Source: Entonaema liquescens
Lineage: Eukaryota; Ascomycota; Sordariomycetes; Xylariales; Xylariaceae
Direction: 5' to 3'
Assembly (NCBI GenBank): GCA_902805475.1
Contig: CADCSX010000007.1
Location: forward strand, 1,364,001 to 1,428,000
Length of the DNA stretch: 64,000 nucleotides
The stretch's first letter is position 1; each line of letters opens with the position of its first letter. Below the pieces are notes generated by a model. That model ran no database searches and was not told where the DNA came from. It saw only the letters and a list, made by a program, of their open reading frames with translations. The translations under genes were made by a program, and so were the position numbers. Of this stretch, positions 23,652 to 36,241 are shown piece after piece.

Positions 23652-25236
23652 TTACTCCGGATCATCCGCGTATGACTCCAGTGCCGCTTGTTCTTCCATC
23701 TCTTTCAGATGTTTCTGTCCCTCCTCCGTAGTAGCGTCTATTATTTGTTCTTCAACGCTCAGGATTCCAGCCTACGTTATCGTTAGTAAGTCATATATCT
23801 TGGCGGTGGGTGAAGGCATCTTACCTCGCTCAGAAGGGCAACGATTTCCTCAGCATCTTCAACCTTCAGCTTGCCTAGTACTTCGTTCACCTTGTCTAAA
23901 CTGCCAGATTCCAAGGCCTTTTGCATTTCTGGGGTGAACCCTTCAAAAATCTCGCGGCCTTTCTTCTCGGCTTCGTCCTCTCCCTTTTCAGGTGGGATCT
24001 TAATCTTGATTTCGGTGCCCGGCTCCACAGCATGTAATTGGATCTGTTCCACTCCCTCTCCAGAACCACCTTCAGCTTCTCGCTGGGCATTAATTTCAGC
24101 CGCACGGTTCTTAATCCTATAATATGTGTCTTGAACATCCTTATAGAAGACGTCCTGAGCTTGGTGACCTTTGGTGGTGATGCGCTTGAAAAAGAGCGCC
24201 ACGCCGTCTTTACCTAACGCGCGGCAATACTGTAGTAGCAGAGCCTGGTGGACGCATTGGCGTGCGAAATCATCTTTCCCTTCCAGCTGGGCGTCAAATG
24301 CCATGATTAGGATACCGTCAGTCTCCTTCTCGGTGAGAATATGAGGGTGTGAGCCAATAAAGGCGTGGCTTTCTCGGTAATCATTTGCTTTGATTTTAGC
24401 GAATTTTTGGGCATCGGGAGACGCGGTGATCTCCTTGTCATCGTCATCTTCCGCGGCAGACGAGGACTTTGACTCCTCCGGGTTAGACTGCGAAAAGCTC
24501 GGGTTGAGGAGTTCCACTTTGGTGTCGTCGGCTTTCTTCGCTTCAGATGCAGAGGATGTAGACTTGTTGACATGTGAACTATCAAACCCCGTGTGGATGC
24601 CATCGCTCGTAATCTTGCGACTTTCTTCCTTCTCCAATTCTGCCAGCTTATCTAATAGCTGCTGTTGTAAGTCCTGGACCTTCTTTAGATGCACACCAAT
24701 TTCATCCACCATGGCATTGTAACGGTTCTCAGGTTTCTTCTCGTCGAGTTCCTTGTTGACTTGGTCCAGCAGAGTCGCCATCATTTTAGTATATGTAGGT
24801 GGCTGCTCTTCTTGGGCGTGGACACCCTCAGGTCGCGCGGGGGGCTTGTCGTCCTCGGGCCTACCAGCGGATTCCATAACAGCTTGGAAAGCGACCTCGG
24901 CCGGGTTCCGGGTCTCCGCTTCGGCTGCATGAGCCTTTAAGGCGTTTAGGAGGCTTGATATTCTCTTCAACAACCCATCATTGACTTGACGTTCGTATTT
25001 CAATGTTTCTATTTGCAACTTACGTTGCTGTCGCTCCATGTGAATCTGGTTTTGCTTGGCGCGAATGAAGGAGCGCTTGTCGACATTTGGATGGACCTCG
25101 ATATCAGAGTCATCGCTGAGCTCCAGAGCGTCCTGAGAGAAAGAAACACATTAGTTTCATTCGAGGCTCTCCGTATGATACATAGAAGCTGAGAGAGTTA
25201 TATTGTACTTACCCACTTGCTATAATCCACAGGCAT
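23652..25236 (-). CDS. CDC37: Hsp90 co-chaperone Cdc37
   Basis: Cdc37 loads protein kinases onto Hsp90 in the cytosol. Three exons: 25213-25236 (MPVDYSKW), 23825-25132, 23652-23771, with introns 25133-25212 (80 nt) and 23772-23824 (53 nt, branch TTACTAAC). The tiny first exon is required for the invariant Cdc37 N-terminus, whose CK2-type serine lies in the next exon (ELSDDSD). A kinase-binding coiled-coil N-domain follows (QNQIHMERQQRKLQIETLKYE split over positions), then the Hsp90-binding middle domain (about residues 230-360) and the C-terminal helical domain. The final exon gives an acidic end (ESYADDPE). The product is 483 aa, normal for fungi. Reading through the last intron would give a short, different tail. 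Confidence 0.95.
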
Positions 25237-25942
25237 TTTGATAAATGTACCTGTAATAGGTAGGTATCTCAAAAGTGGTTTTTTGCTGCAATATTGGTAG
25301 ATACAGCTGATACAGCTTAGACAAAGACGAGAAACGGATTATAAGTCATAAGTAGAAGCTCCGTAAATAAGAGCTCGCCTTCTCTGCGTTCCGTTTTGTA
25401 GAGGTGGAATATTTACCCCGCGATTAAGGGGGGTTTATCGCTATGTTTATCGTTATCGAGAATGTTCTTGCAACCTCCATTTGCTTTATCCACTCAGCTA
25501 GGTAGCCCACTCACGTTGTGTAACTTGGTTCAGCCCCACATGAGATTTTACATAAGGTACATCAGATATGTACTTACAACTTAGGTACCTATCAATAATC
25601 CTCCCTTTATTCAACTTCACATGTGACAATACATTTATTGCTTCCGTACTAAAACCTACAATTCTACAAAGATGCCGTAGCAATATACAAATAACATATC
25701 ACTTTAATCAATGGCTAAAATTCACTCTCAACAATACATGATCAATTATTTCTACAGAACCAGGAAGTACTGTCCTCCTAATGGGTGAACAATGGGATGA
25801 TAACCACCTACTTTGGGTACTCAGTCTCAGGGATACCGTATAGTCTTCATGACCATACCATATCTACCTTAGCAGGCGATATGCCGATATGTATGATCCA
25901 GCATATTGCCGATGTGTTCATCTCAGAGGACTTTCATAGCCC
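25237..25942. other. Intergenic: CDC37 promoter and 3' side of the AIG2-like gene
   Basis: It holds an exact TAGGTAGGTA at 25257-25266, only 21 bp upstream of the CDC37 start codon, and a heat-shock-like element at 25459-25468. A 61-aa ORF at 25498-25683 shows nothing. Confidence 0.5.
25459..25468. promoter_or_regulatory. Candidate heat-shock element upstream of CDC37
   Basis: AGAATGTTCT is an inverted pair of GAA units (GAA-nn-TTC), the minimal HSF-binding core. It lies about 223 bp upstream of the CDC37 start. Cdc37 is an Hsp90 partner, so HSF control is plausible. A 10-bp match alone is weak. Confidence 0.35.
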
Positions 25943-26589
25943 TTAAAAGTTGTCGAAGCGACGAATGTACGACTTAAGATCAAAGCTTCCCTCAGTCAGT
26001 TCCTCTTCCGGTTCCGCCGACACGAAAATCCGTCCGTCCTCAATCACTTCGCCATCATCTTTGGTGATCTTGCAGAACTCCATGCGGTAGGCCGCAGACT
26101 CGTACCATCGGAGGTATCCGACTTGTTCGGGCTTTTCACATTTCCAACACATCCCCTTCACCTCATTGCCCTCTGCGGGTACCAAGGCTGGGTATTGACC
26201 CCACATCTTGACTGGAATTATCTCATATCAGCAGCTGTGATTGAACACGGAAAGGGGAGTTTCTGCTTACCTTTCCAGCCCTTGATGGAAGCAGGGATTA
26301 GGGTCGGGTTGGGATCGTCTAGGCGACATGCACGCTTCAAAGTTCTCTGGGCCTGGAGCGAACCGTAGAAAAAGAAGTAGAACGGCTCAAATGTCGCACC
26401 GGGATGGTGAATGTCAATTACAATATCGTCGACTGAGCACGCTCGATTAAGCTCAACTGCCAAGTCCGCGAGCTCAGAGTCAGTTGCCTCGGTACGGAAG
26501 CCATGGAGCTTTACGAATTTCTTGATATCGAAAGCAGGTATCTCAGCCTGGGACACGGTTTCGTCGCTATTCGGTGTCCTGGAACCCAT
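25943..26589 (-). CDS. AIG2 / gamma-glutamylcyclotransferase-like protein
   Basis: Two exons (26271-26589 and 25943-26211) around a 59-nt intron (26212-26270, GTAAGC...TTCCAG), giving 195 aa. The core shows the family's substrate-loop motif FFFYGSLQ (about residues 70-80) and, later, RWYESAAYR, which holds the glutamate that acts as general acid/base in gamma-glutamylcyclotransferases. The family makes 5-oxoproline from gamma-glutamyl amino acids or cuts related amides. The N-terminal 65 residues are an unassigned extension with no signal peptide, so the protein is likely cytosolic. The substrate is not known. Confidence 0.78.
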
Positions 26590-27555
26590 GGCGGAGGCGT
26601 TTACTGTATCTTGAATTCTACTGTGAAGTTTGTAGAAATAAGGGCTTCGTGTGAATACAGGGTAGGAACAACGTTTCGTAATATGTCAAGTTGCTGAATA
26701 CGCAGTGCTCGTCCAGAAATCTCATTTTGGGAAATATAACAGTTTATAAAGACACTAGAAGGCAAACAATTTCTAAGGAAGCTGGCTTTCTTAGAAACAA
26801 GATTGTCTAGCACATAAAAGGGGAAGCAAAGTGCTCGTTCTCGTGTGCAAGCTCATTAAGCCTCCCGTCGGCGAAAATGACCAACTCCGCAATCTTATTG
26901 ATAGGAGGGCAGGGGAAGTAGCTAGATGATAGTAGTAAGCATGTCTTTATCAACGAAGAATCTTTGATTCTATGTCTTGAATGCCTCATCCTCTGGGGAC
27001 GTGGGGGGGGGGCATAACGAAACAAAAGATTCTTTCTCTGAAAAGCCTAGAAACAATATCATTGATGACATACTCACCAGTTTGGGACATGCATACAATT
27101 GTACAAGACAAACCCTAGCTTACAACTTAGCACGGGATAAAATAGTGTATAATGTTGCCTTCTAGTGTAAAGGAATAATTCGTGGTAATTTCGGTATTTC
27201 GTAGAACAGTATACACTACTATGGACATGCAAATCAATCAAGGCTAGATATATATTAGTACCGACTACGCCTGCATGGTTTATATTTCATTACACGATTA
27301 AAAACTTTAGGGGACGGAGTTAAAGTATACAAGCATGAAAACTATACATATCTTCAACCTTCGCAATATAGAGTTGCACAAATGCGTAGATAGGAGCCAG
27401 AACTAGATCTATATTCGTATGGGCAACCCTATCCTATTCCTACGACTCTTACGTAGCCCATTCAAGCGGATAATTTCCAACCAACGCTTAATATACAGCT
27501 TTCCATATTACCAATCCTGGCATATGTATAAGCCCCCCTTGAATACCTCGGATCT
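26590..27555. other. Intergenic
   Basis: Promoter side of the AIG2-like gene, then the 3' side of the aldo/keto reductase. Small ORFs (26601-26813, 26807-27025) have no domain. A run of 9 G lies at 27003-27011. Nothing else was recognised. Confidence 0.5.
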
Positions 27556-28709
27556 CTAAGTATGACCCGCAATCTGTTTCGGCTGGTATAACTCCTCTAA
27601 GTACTTCTCCTCCTCATCCGTGAGGACCTTGCCCTTAGCATCGATAGCCTCGTCGATCCTGGCTATGCTCGAGAAGCCGATGATCGGGCTAGAGACACGC
27701 TTGTTGATCCAGGCGAGCGCCACATGGGCCATCTTCCAGCCCTTCTTGTCAGCGATCTCCTGGACGCGCTTGATGATAGTTAGATCGGGCTCTACAGTCC
27801 CGTGCGAGCCCGGCGACGTGTCCTTCTCGATCTTGCTACGCTCCGTGGAGCCGAAGTCCGAGGGCGGGCGCGCGAGGTGGCCACGGCAGAGCGGCGCCCA
27901 GGGGATCAGGCCGACGCCGGTATCGTTGCAGAAGCGGTTCATCTCCCGCTCTTCCTCGCGGTACAGCAGGTTATAGTGGTTCTGCATGGAGATGAACTTG
28001 GTCCAGCCGTTCTTCTCCGCGACGAACTGCATCCGCGCAAAGTTGACCGCCCACATCGAGCTCGCCCCTATGTACCGCACCTTACCCGACTGCACGAGGT
28101 CGTGCAGCGCCTTCATGGTCTCTTCGATAGGGGTGTCGGGGTCGAAGCGGTGGATCTGGAGTAAGTCGATGTATTCGGTGCCCAAGCGCTTTAGGGAGGC
28201 GTCCACGGCGTTGAAGATGGCGGCGCGGGATAGGCCGAACTGGTTGACGTAGTCCTTGGCGCCCTCGAGGGTTTTCCCGTAGAAGAAATGACGGACATCA
28301 GGAGTCTCGCCAACAGCCCAGAAGCACTTGGTTGCGATGATGACTTTTTCTCGCGGGATATTGTATTTCTTAATGGCTTTCCCAACGATAATCTCACTGG
28401 CACCTTGAGAATAGATATTTGCTGTATCCCATGTGTTCAAACCCCGATCGTAGGCGGCCTTGAGTAGAGGCAGGGCCTATAATATCGTGTTAGCATTTAA
28501 ACAGGCTAAGAAGAATAGGTAGCCATTTGTCTTAAGTTACCTACTTCTGCTTCTTCGACAGCCCAAGGTTGCGCTTTGGCATCACCAAAACTCATGCATC
28601 CGAATATGGGCACCGAGATCTTTAAACCACTACTACCGAGTCGGCGGTATTCGACTTTGGTATTGTCTAGCGACTCCTTCAAAGATACGGGAAGGGTAGT
28701 AGCAGACAT
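27556..28709 (-). CDS. Aldo/keto reductase
   Basis: NADPH-dependent carbonyl reductase of the AKR fold, two exons (28545-28709 and 27556-28476) around a 68-nt intron (28477-28544), 361 aa. The start fits the family's N-terminus (YRRLGSSGLKISVPIFGCMSFG). The catalytic tetrad is intact: Asp and Tyr in WDTANIYS, Lys in IIATKCFW, His in LLQIHRFD. The NADP-binding Ser/Arg region follows near the C-terminus (SSPIIGFSSIARIDEA). It resembles the fungal versicolorin-reductase/YakC-type AKRs. The substrate cannot be told. The second exon is GC-richer than its surroundings. Confidence 0.9.
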
Positions 28710-29289
28710 GGTGAATACGATTAAAGCTCGAGTCGTATAATAAGTTTCGACGTTTTAATGAATGTTAAAGGGAGAGGAGCTAACCAATACTCTTTTCTAG
28801 GCGATCTCAGGAGTATATATACACTAATACAAGATAAATGTTACCTTGATGCCGTCTAACTACCCCCCATTCTGGCTGAACTGCAAATCTCCCCCGCACT
28901 AACCGGAAATACCGTGTTCTGTACGGCATAACTGTAACATAGCGGGGTTAACGCTTATAAGGTGAAGTTATCACCAATCTACAATGCATATTAGGTTTTT
29001 TAAGACGAAGCACCTAATTGTCTATGACATATACAGTTAGTTTCGATCTCGTATAACTATATCGGATATAATGTGCTTTGATCACATCATCACCAAGTCT
29101 ATCGACATACGATATGCATGATATCATATACTAACGGGTCATATTTCTTTCTTATTGATCTTTGCTATTAACTACCCTTAAAACACTTCATATGAATAAA
29201 TGTCTATCTCCGTCCAAATCTCATTAATCCGCTATAAATTACCAACCCAATTACTATCTTTTAACTCTACCCCTCCTATTAATACCTAT
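28710..29289. other. Intergenic
   Basis: AKR promoter side and the 3' side of the small secreted gene. AT-rich, with no ORF recognised. Confidence 0.5.
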
Positions 29290-29723
29290 TTATCGTGGAT
29301 CTATCGAAGTCGCGCAGAGATCGATTGTGTTATTATTGTAAGGGTTTTTATATCCCTGCATATCTGTTAGCACTCACTTATAACGATGAGCTGCCTATGA
29401 ACTTACAATCCATTGACAACATCCCGTGATGTTATATACGAATAAGTTACATTCCCAGATCGGATCTACTGCGCCCATCTGGTGCGCCGGGATGCCTGAA
29501 GGATATATCGGCATCTCTACTCCCTTCATTCTTCTTGCGGGGAATAATGGGTGTTGCGCAATATGAACTCACAATTTGTTCCGACTTGGCCGTCGATATG
29601 CGTGCAGCATTTCGGAGTATATCCCCACTCCTCTCGCGTATGGCAGCTGAAGATCCCTTGCGACGCCGCCAGTTGAGAGAAGACTGTGGCGGCGAGTAGT
29701 TTTGCTCCAGACTTAAAATACAT
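29290..29723 (-). CDS. Small secreted eight-cysteine protein, hydrophobin-like
   Basis: Rebuilt from three exons: 29573-29723, 29407-29495, 29290-29355. Introns are 29496-29572 (GTGAGT...CTTCAG) and 29356-29406 (GTAAGT, GTGCTAAC branch, TGCAG). The product is 101 aa. Met at 29723 starts a clean signal peptide (LLAATVFSQLAASQG). An in-frame Met 11 codons earlier would spoil it. The mature part has exactly eight cysteines in the order C-CC-C-C-CC-C with spacings 11, 0, 10, 14, 9, 0, 16, close to class II hydrophobins except for a longer last loop. The eighth cysteine appears only after splicing both introns, which supports the model. It would be a surface-active or effector-type protein at the cell wall or outside. 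No transcript evidence is available here. Confidence 0.6.
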
Positions 29724-30803
29724 GTTTGTGGTATTGTTCTTGGGCTTAAAGTCCAAAGTTGACGTCGAGGATTAAGATTAGATGTAGAATTAATAATAGC
29801 TGAATTGTGTAATAAACATACAAATAGCATCGTCACCTAGAAGCTCAGCGCATATTTATATTCACTATTGGCTGTCAGTAGACCTGAGAAGCGCCACCTC
29901 AACGGGTGTTGTTGCTTTCTGTCCCTGCATGCGCAGTTCGCCCTACATCTTGGGGGCGACCGTTTTGGAATCCCCACACCCGAACATCCGATGGATGGTG
30001 AGGTACCTCAGGTAGGTATACCTGATACGAGGTTTAAAGCTGAAGTACGAAGTCTTGAAGAATATGACGGCCCAATAACCATTGAGATAGCATTACATCA
30101 GAATCCACTCCTCCGATCCTGACAGTAAGCTACCGAGCCGGATGTTCAGATCATGATTTGCCATGGTAGCAGCAGTTGCTGAACCGAAGATCCTGCCTGT
30201 GTAGTCTGGGTACCGTATCTGCCGATCATGAGCAAGTACTATACCGCGGTTCACGTTGTTCACGGCTGTCACGTAACGCCAACCAATGGTAATGGACTAT
30301 ACAGAATGCTCTATCTCGAGAGACCGGAAAGTATGTGCCCAAAGTAGCTTGAATAGTGAGAGGAGGTAGAATGGACTACGAACTTTACTCCTTAGATCTG
30401 CCTAATGGCGGGTTAAGATGGGTTCTCGGACAGGTGACTATCTAAGTAGGTTACGATGTCTTGGGTCCCACAGCGACACAGAGTAATTATTTGCGACGCA
30501 TATACTTGTGTATACGAGATTCCGCGTATACGTCACCGCCTAACGGAATTGCCATGACTAGAACATACGCACTTACCGACCACTCACCTAATACGATACA
30601 CCGTAGAGCATGAAACTTCCGAGTAGCCCAGGCCCAACTGTTCGCAAATTGTCAAAAGTAAATCCAAAAGAAAATAAAAGTCAAAGGGTATCGTTCATTC
30701 ATTCATTCATTCATAACGCATAACGTAACCAACGACCAAAACGAACCGGGATGGCAAGAATCCATAAACGAGACGACGTATCACCCTTAGTTGACGAACT
30801 TCC
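29724..30803. other. Intergenic: promoter of the small secreted gene and 3' side of the RdRP
   Basis: Short ORFs only (for example 29868-30122, no domain). A five-unit CATT microrepeat lies at about 30692-30713. Nothing else was recognised. Confidence 0.5.
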
Positions 30804-33800
30804 CTAAACCTCCTCGTCTGATAGGGACGTGGCCGCTTCTTCGTCGATTGCTTCGCCGTCGACTAGATTACGCCCGTCAGTTCTAGCCGCTAGGACCCGC
30901 GCATACTTGTTGTCAGGCCTTGAACCTGCGTACATGCTAGGGGTCATGAGAATAGGCGGCGCATTTGTTTCGTGGCTGGTATATGTGGCCTTTAGATAAG
31001 CCAGCTGCCTGCCAGCGATATACCAGACAAATTTCGGAAATTTGCTGTAGTACATCTTAAAGGCAAATGACGCCTTTAATAAATCCCAGCTTGAAAGCCC
31101 GATCCTGGCTTGATCCTCTTGTAGTAGCAGAGATTGGACTGTCTCTGACTTCACCTTGTCTGTCGGTTGGATTTCTTGCCATTTGTCGTAAAGACTGCCA
31201 AGTTTAGCATCCCATTCCCCACGAGACTTCGGCCATTCTTGAGCAACAGCGTCAATATCCTTCCTCAGTTTCTCTAAAATCCTTTCCCAGGTCAACTTCT
31301 TCACGGCCTCTTTACGCTCGGCGAATGGTCTTTGGTACTTTTCATAGTACTGATAGTATCTTACGAGGTCCTTATCGAAGTTCTCTGCTTGGCCAAGGGT
31401 TTCATGAAACGTCTTTAACTCTCTTTCAACTATAGGCCGTCCGACACCAAATTTAACGTAGTCGATTATATGCGTGGGCTTGCCTTGGACACTCCAGTTG
31501 TCCTTCTTGTATTGGGGATCCGGAGGGTCGGCTTTACTTAGGCGTTTGCGCAGCCGTGCCCAGTCCTGGTCCGTAAAAACGATGCCTTGCTTAGCCCGAT
31601 CTACTAAATTGCTAATCAGTGTGCTTAAGAGGATGGCGGGCTCGTCTTGAACTGAATTCCGCGCGTAGCACAGCTTCTCCTTGTAGTTTGTACATATGCC
31701 AAGGAGGTTCTGCTGTAAGTTAAATCTGAAAGCTCTCAAAAGGAATTCCGAGGTAATATCATCAGCCCCAACAAGATCGAGATAAGTTTCGGTCTCCTTG
31801 CGTATGACGCCTTGTTGGAACAAGTCTGGAGCATCAGGCATGTCTGCGTTGCGGAAGTTGTTCACGATCGCTGGGTCCCAACATATCCAGGCAATATCAC
31901 CATCATAGTCACCGCCAGACAGCTTCTCAGCAAGGGGTATGTCACCCTTTGTTGAGAAAATGATGACGTCTTTTAACGAACCTAGCTCGGGTTTGAAGAC
32001 AGCCTTTACCTTTTGGATATCACTGGGATAGTGCGCAGGAGTACGAGCAACTAAAATGTCTGAACCATGGAGGAAAGTCTCCGAAAATCCAGATTGTTCA
32101 TCGGTAAACTTGGAAGAGAACCCAAGGTGTACTTCATCTTCTTCTAAAATCCCAAGAAAATCAACAACCATATAGGCATAGGTAGAGCGCCCAACCCTTA
32201 CGTTAAGCCGCTCTTGAAGTTCTTGGCATTTTTCCATTCGTAACTTCCACGCAATCTCGCTCAGGAACTTCAGTCTAGTGGGGTCAAAACCACTGTCTAG
32301 AAGAAAGGCCATTATATCCTCCCGGCCACTTGGAAGACCAGCCGTGAATGGTACTTGGCAATGTTTTGTACGCTCTGTCCGGCGACTTGATGGGGAGTTT
32401 TCGTAAACCCAGAGCCTAAACTGTGTAGGGTCCTGCATGGCGGCCTTTTGGGCGTCGAGATCTCTCTTTAGGCTGTCTCTCATAAAGTTTCCAACCTGGA
32501 TCTTCATCTGAGTTGCATTGATGGCTCGGTCTTCGAGGATAGGCAGGAGTTGAAGATTGAGGCTTGCAGATTTGAGCTCTCTGGATTCGTTACGGACTTC
32601 GAATGTACGATGGTCCTCTTCAATATAATCACATTTCCATTTACGTTGGGAGGGGAAAGTTTCTATCCAGATTGCATCACTGGTGTCGGTAGTGTCTCGG
32701 ATCCAAAACCTTTGGCACTGCCGAATCGGCCCTGAAAACCTGCTGGTACGTCTTGCAAACCCATCATATCACGTATAGCCCGCGCAAGGCCATAAGACAT
32801 CCGAGCAATACCGTCATTCATAACCTTGTTGGTAGGAGACCGGATATCCTCGCCCTGATGTCGGATCTGCTCAGGTCGAAGAACGATAGTTGGGTGTGTG
32901 CGACTTAGACCTAGCTGCTTTTAGCGACGTGTCCATGAGAATATACAAATCTTAATTGATCGTACCTAGCGCGATACGTGAGAAAAGCTTTAGCACCGAC
33001 TGGTCCTTGTTGTTAGGCACCTGTAGAAGCCATTCGATAAGATCTCCTCGTCCCATCCGTGTATGCATTCCTACTGGTTCACCCTTTGGTGACCAAGGTG
33101 CTTTCATACCTGGGCGGCGGAAGTCGTTACCATCTTCAGCGAAGAGGTATATCCGTTCTTGGTGTATCGTTTTAGACTGAGGCCCGGGGGCATTCTCATT
33201 GCTAATCTTCTTGGGCAACGCTGGTTTGAGATAAAATGAAGTCCATACACGGCCGAGAAGTACATGCGATCCGTTGACTAACCAGCGCTGGATACTTTCT
33301 ATAGCGGACTCACCGAAATTCCTTACGTCTTGGGAGCCTAAAGACGGTATCACAAGTTCAAGGAAACGGTCCGACCCAAATCTACGGCTCAAGCGATGAG
33401 GGAGATCCAATTTTAGAGGATTGAGCCTTAGAAGGAATGGTGGCCCATTCTTTGACGAGTTTGCTGTGAGCGATGCGGTGAGTACAACCACTTGATCCCT
33501 AGTACCAAATTTATCATTGAGAGCCGCCGTCCAGGCTTCAGGTCGGGATTTTTCCGGAAACGATTTCCCCCGAAATACAGGTAAAGCACGAAGCCTCGCC
33601 CATAGTGTCCTCTGGTCGGTCCACGAGGGATCATATTCAACGCGAATGTCCTCGACCTGTACTTCACAGTGAAGAGCAACTCGGAGAATTTCCCAGCGAA
33701 CTACGAACGGGGCGCGATCATAATGATCGGGAAGATGCGCTGGCAATAATTAATTACGGTCCTATTTCAAAAAGGGTAATGCTTACCCCAAACATTATCA

Positions 33801-35089
33801 AGTCGATGCTCAAATCCCTGACTACTTCCATATACCGCCTGCGGTAGTGCATTGCTTGATTTTTTATTTTCAGGGGAGAGTGGAGGAGAAGCTGTTGGAG
33901 CCGCCGGATGTTCAACAGCCGGAGGCAGATTAGCTGAACACAAAGAAGGCGAAGGAGAAGGAGTAACAGGGCGTGTTGTCTCCTGCTCTGAATGAGTGAA
34001 GTCGGAATATGCTGATGACCCGTCTTTGAGAAACTCCCTCACATTCTGTTGGAGAAGCTCGTGACGATCGAAGGAGATGTGGAGGGCCCGTTCTGTACTC
34101 GAAGAAGGTGCTAATGAGTCCGAATCCGACCAAATGGCTCGTGATGACGGAAAAAGAGAAGGTTTTACGCTCTGCGGATTGCTCGCAATTACAGTGGTTT
34201 GGGTCTGTTGAGAGACCGGAATGGGCTGATGTTCGTCATAATCTGAAAACACTCGTGACGCAAACGTCGACTTGCTTGTTTCCGCGGTGAGATTTACCCG
34301 GTACGGATCTCTACTTCGACTCGATTTCGAATCACTCGGTGCTTGGATTGACGACAGTTGGCTAGGCACGGGACTAGCTGTATGTACGCGGCCCCTATCA
34401 AGAGCAGAAAGTACACTAGGTGAACGTTCGTCATCAGGGTCACATTCTGTATCAACCTCTGAGGGCGCACTCCTATTTCTTTTAGAGGATGGAGTTCCCC
34501 TCCATTCATCCGAATAGCGCTTAGAGCGTCGATCTCTTGTAGGGAGTCTTGTAGGGGATGTGGGCTCATCGTGAACTTGATACGAAACTGAAGTCGCAAC
34601 GGAAGAACGTCGTGACACGTTTACAGAACCAATGTCATTGAGAATTGCCTTTAACAGTCCTAGCAATTGACAACGCTCAGGCTCCGTGGTCGCCCGAGGA
34701 AGTTGGGTAGGGAAAGGAGTAACTCCAGCTTCCGCACGCGGTTTCTTCATCCATTTGCTGTGAATTTCTCTCGCCCCCTGGGCAAATAAATCTTGTATTA
34801 CCGTATGCTTTCCATTGAAGTATTGAGCTTTAAGAAACTCATAATATCGTAATTCCGGATAATATGGTAAAGCTCTTTTCTTTTGCGGTGACAAGTCTGG
34901 AGGAGACCGTTTGAGATTGAGGTTATACGTGTTAGAAAACTCGAGAAACCAGATGTCAAACTCAGCAGCGTTACGTCGTGGTTTGGATGGTGTAACTGGG
35001 TATATAGAAACGGGATCAAGCCGGGGCTGCGGAGCCATATTACTGCATATACCGTAGTACGACTCGGCAGACCGAATAGATGGAAACAA
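30804..35089 (-). CDS. qde-1: Cellular RNA-dependent RNA polymerase, QDE-1-like, with one apparent frameshift
   Basis: Makes double-stranded RNA in RNA silencing (quelling) and is host-encoded, not viral. Exons: 33787-35089, 32966-33739, 30804-32910; introns 33740-33786 (47 nt) and 32911-32965 (55 nt, ending GCTAG). Residues 1 to about 430 are a Ser/Pro-rich, poorly conserved N-terminus, as in QDE-1. The RdRP domain follows, with HVLLGR, GRFGSAKG, SQRKWKCD and the catalytic loop LSGGDYDGD (Asp triad at about 1027-1031). Between SAKGF and WIRD the frame changes at AAAA 32705-32708 (TTTT in the gene). One extra base gives 1394 aa, near the length of Neurospora QDE-1. The Met at 35038 (MAPQPR) may be the true start. 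Confidence 0.9.
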
Positions 35090-36241
35090 GCTGACAGGAT
35101 GGCGTCACGGATGTAACTGAGAGGCTAAAATCAAAAGCTAGTAACTCATATTAGCTTTTAGACCAATCATTGCCTTCAACATCGTAAAACTTGCGTACAA
35201 ACCACACTAGACGGTAGCGAAGAGGCACAGACAGCAGGAAAACTGTCAGTGATCCTTACCAAATCCCGAATCTCCACTGCGGAAGATAGTTTCATGTATA
35301 ACAGCAGACTTAAACTCAGTTCAATTGGATGTTGACAACGCGACTGTCCAAGTGTGGAGAAGCTAACGGCAAAAGAGAGTGAAACACAGTCAATCGATTG
35401 GTAGCAAAGTGATCGTGATAACGAACGTGTTAGGGGTGTCCTAGTAACGTAGAGACAAGACGAGATAGGTTTAGGGAGGTTTAGTTGAAGCTTAGGGATG
35501 CACGTTTTTGGTGTTGCATATGACAATTCAGGTAAATCCCTTGTCAAAAGAGAAAGTAGACTTGGGGAAAGTCAAGAACTTGAATGTACGGGATGGTCCG
35601 AGCTCTACATGTGGATACCCAAACTTAACCTAACCTGTCTTCATATCTAGCCTAAGAGCGGGGGAGCTGCGGGGATTTCAGCCCTTTTCCCGTTTGGTGC
35701 CGCTAGTGGTAACTACACTAGCCAGTCCATGGATGACAGCTGCAACGGGCTGTAACAGTGGAACGATGACTTATCATGGCAGGCTCGGAAAGTTCGGAGT
35801 GTTTAGAAGGGCTTGGCAGGCTAAGGCATTTCTCATTTCTCAAATTCGCAAATCGCAAAGATTATTCAAACGACTTTGGCCCCGCTCTGTCAAAACGACG
35901 GTCCAGAGGATCTTCGGTCTTCGGTATTTTTCTTGTCTTATTGTTCCTTCGATTTTCGATCACCATCGCGTAAGGCTAGCTGACCCTGCCAACCTGCCTT
36001 GTTTAACAATCCCTTTCAATTATCCTGCGCTAATCTCGTATCCCTGATCTATTTCTCTTCGTTTATTGGTAGCCTTGGCTTTTTTTCGGGGCGAGGCGCA
36101 AGGCTCCCAGATCAAGTCAGACCCAAAAACCAAAGCCCGAAGTTCCAAAGCTCCCAAAGTCCCAAGTCCAAAGTCCCAAGTCTAGCTTTAAGCCTTTTAC
36201 GTGGCGGGGTCTGTCTCATTAGACAATCGGAATCATCGCTC
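35090..36241. promoter_or_regulatory. Shared divergent promoter of the RdRP and Zn2Cys6 regulator 1
   Basis: 1.15 kb between divergent starts. ORFs at 35176-35547 and 35694-36047 have no domain. A CCAAAGTC-like low-complexity run at about 36120-36185 is probably in the leader of the regulator gene. Confidence 0.45.
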
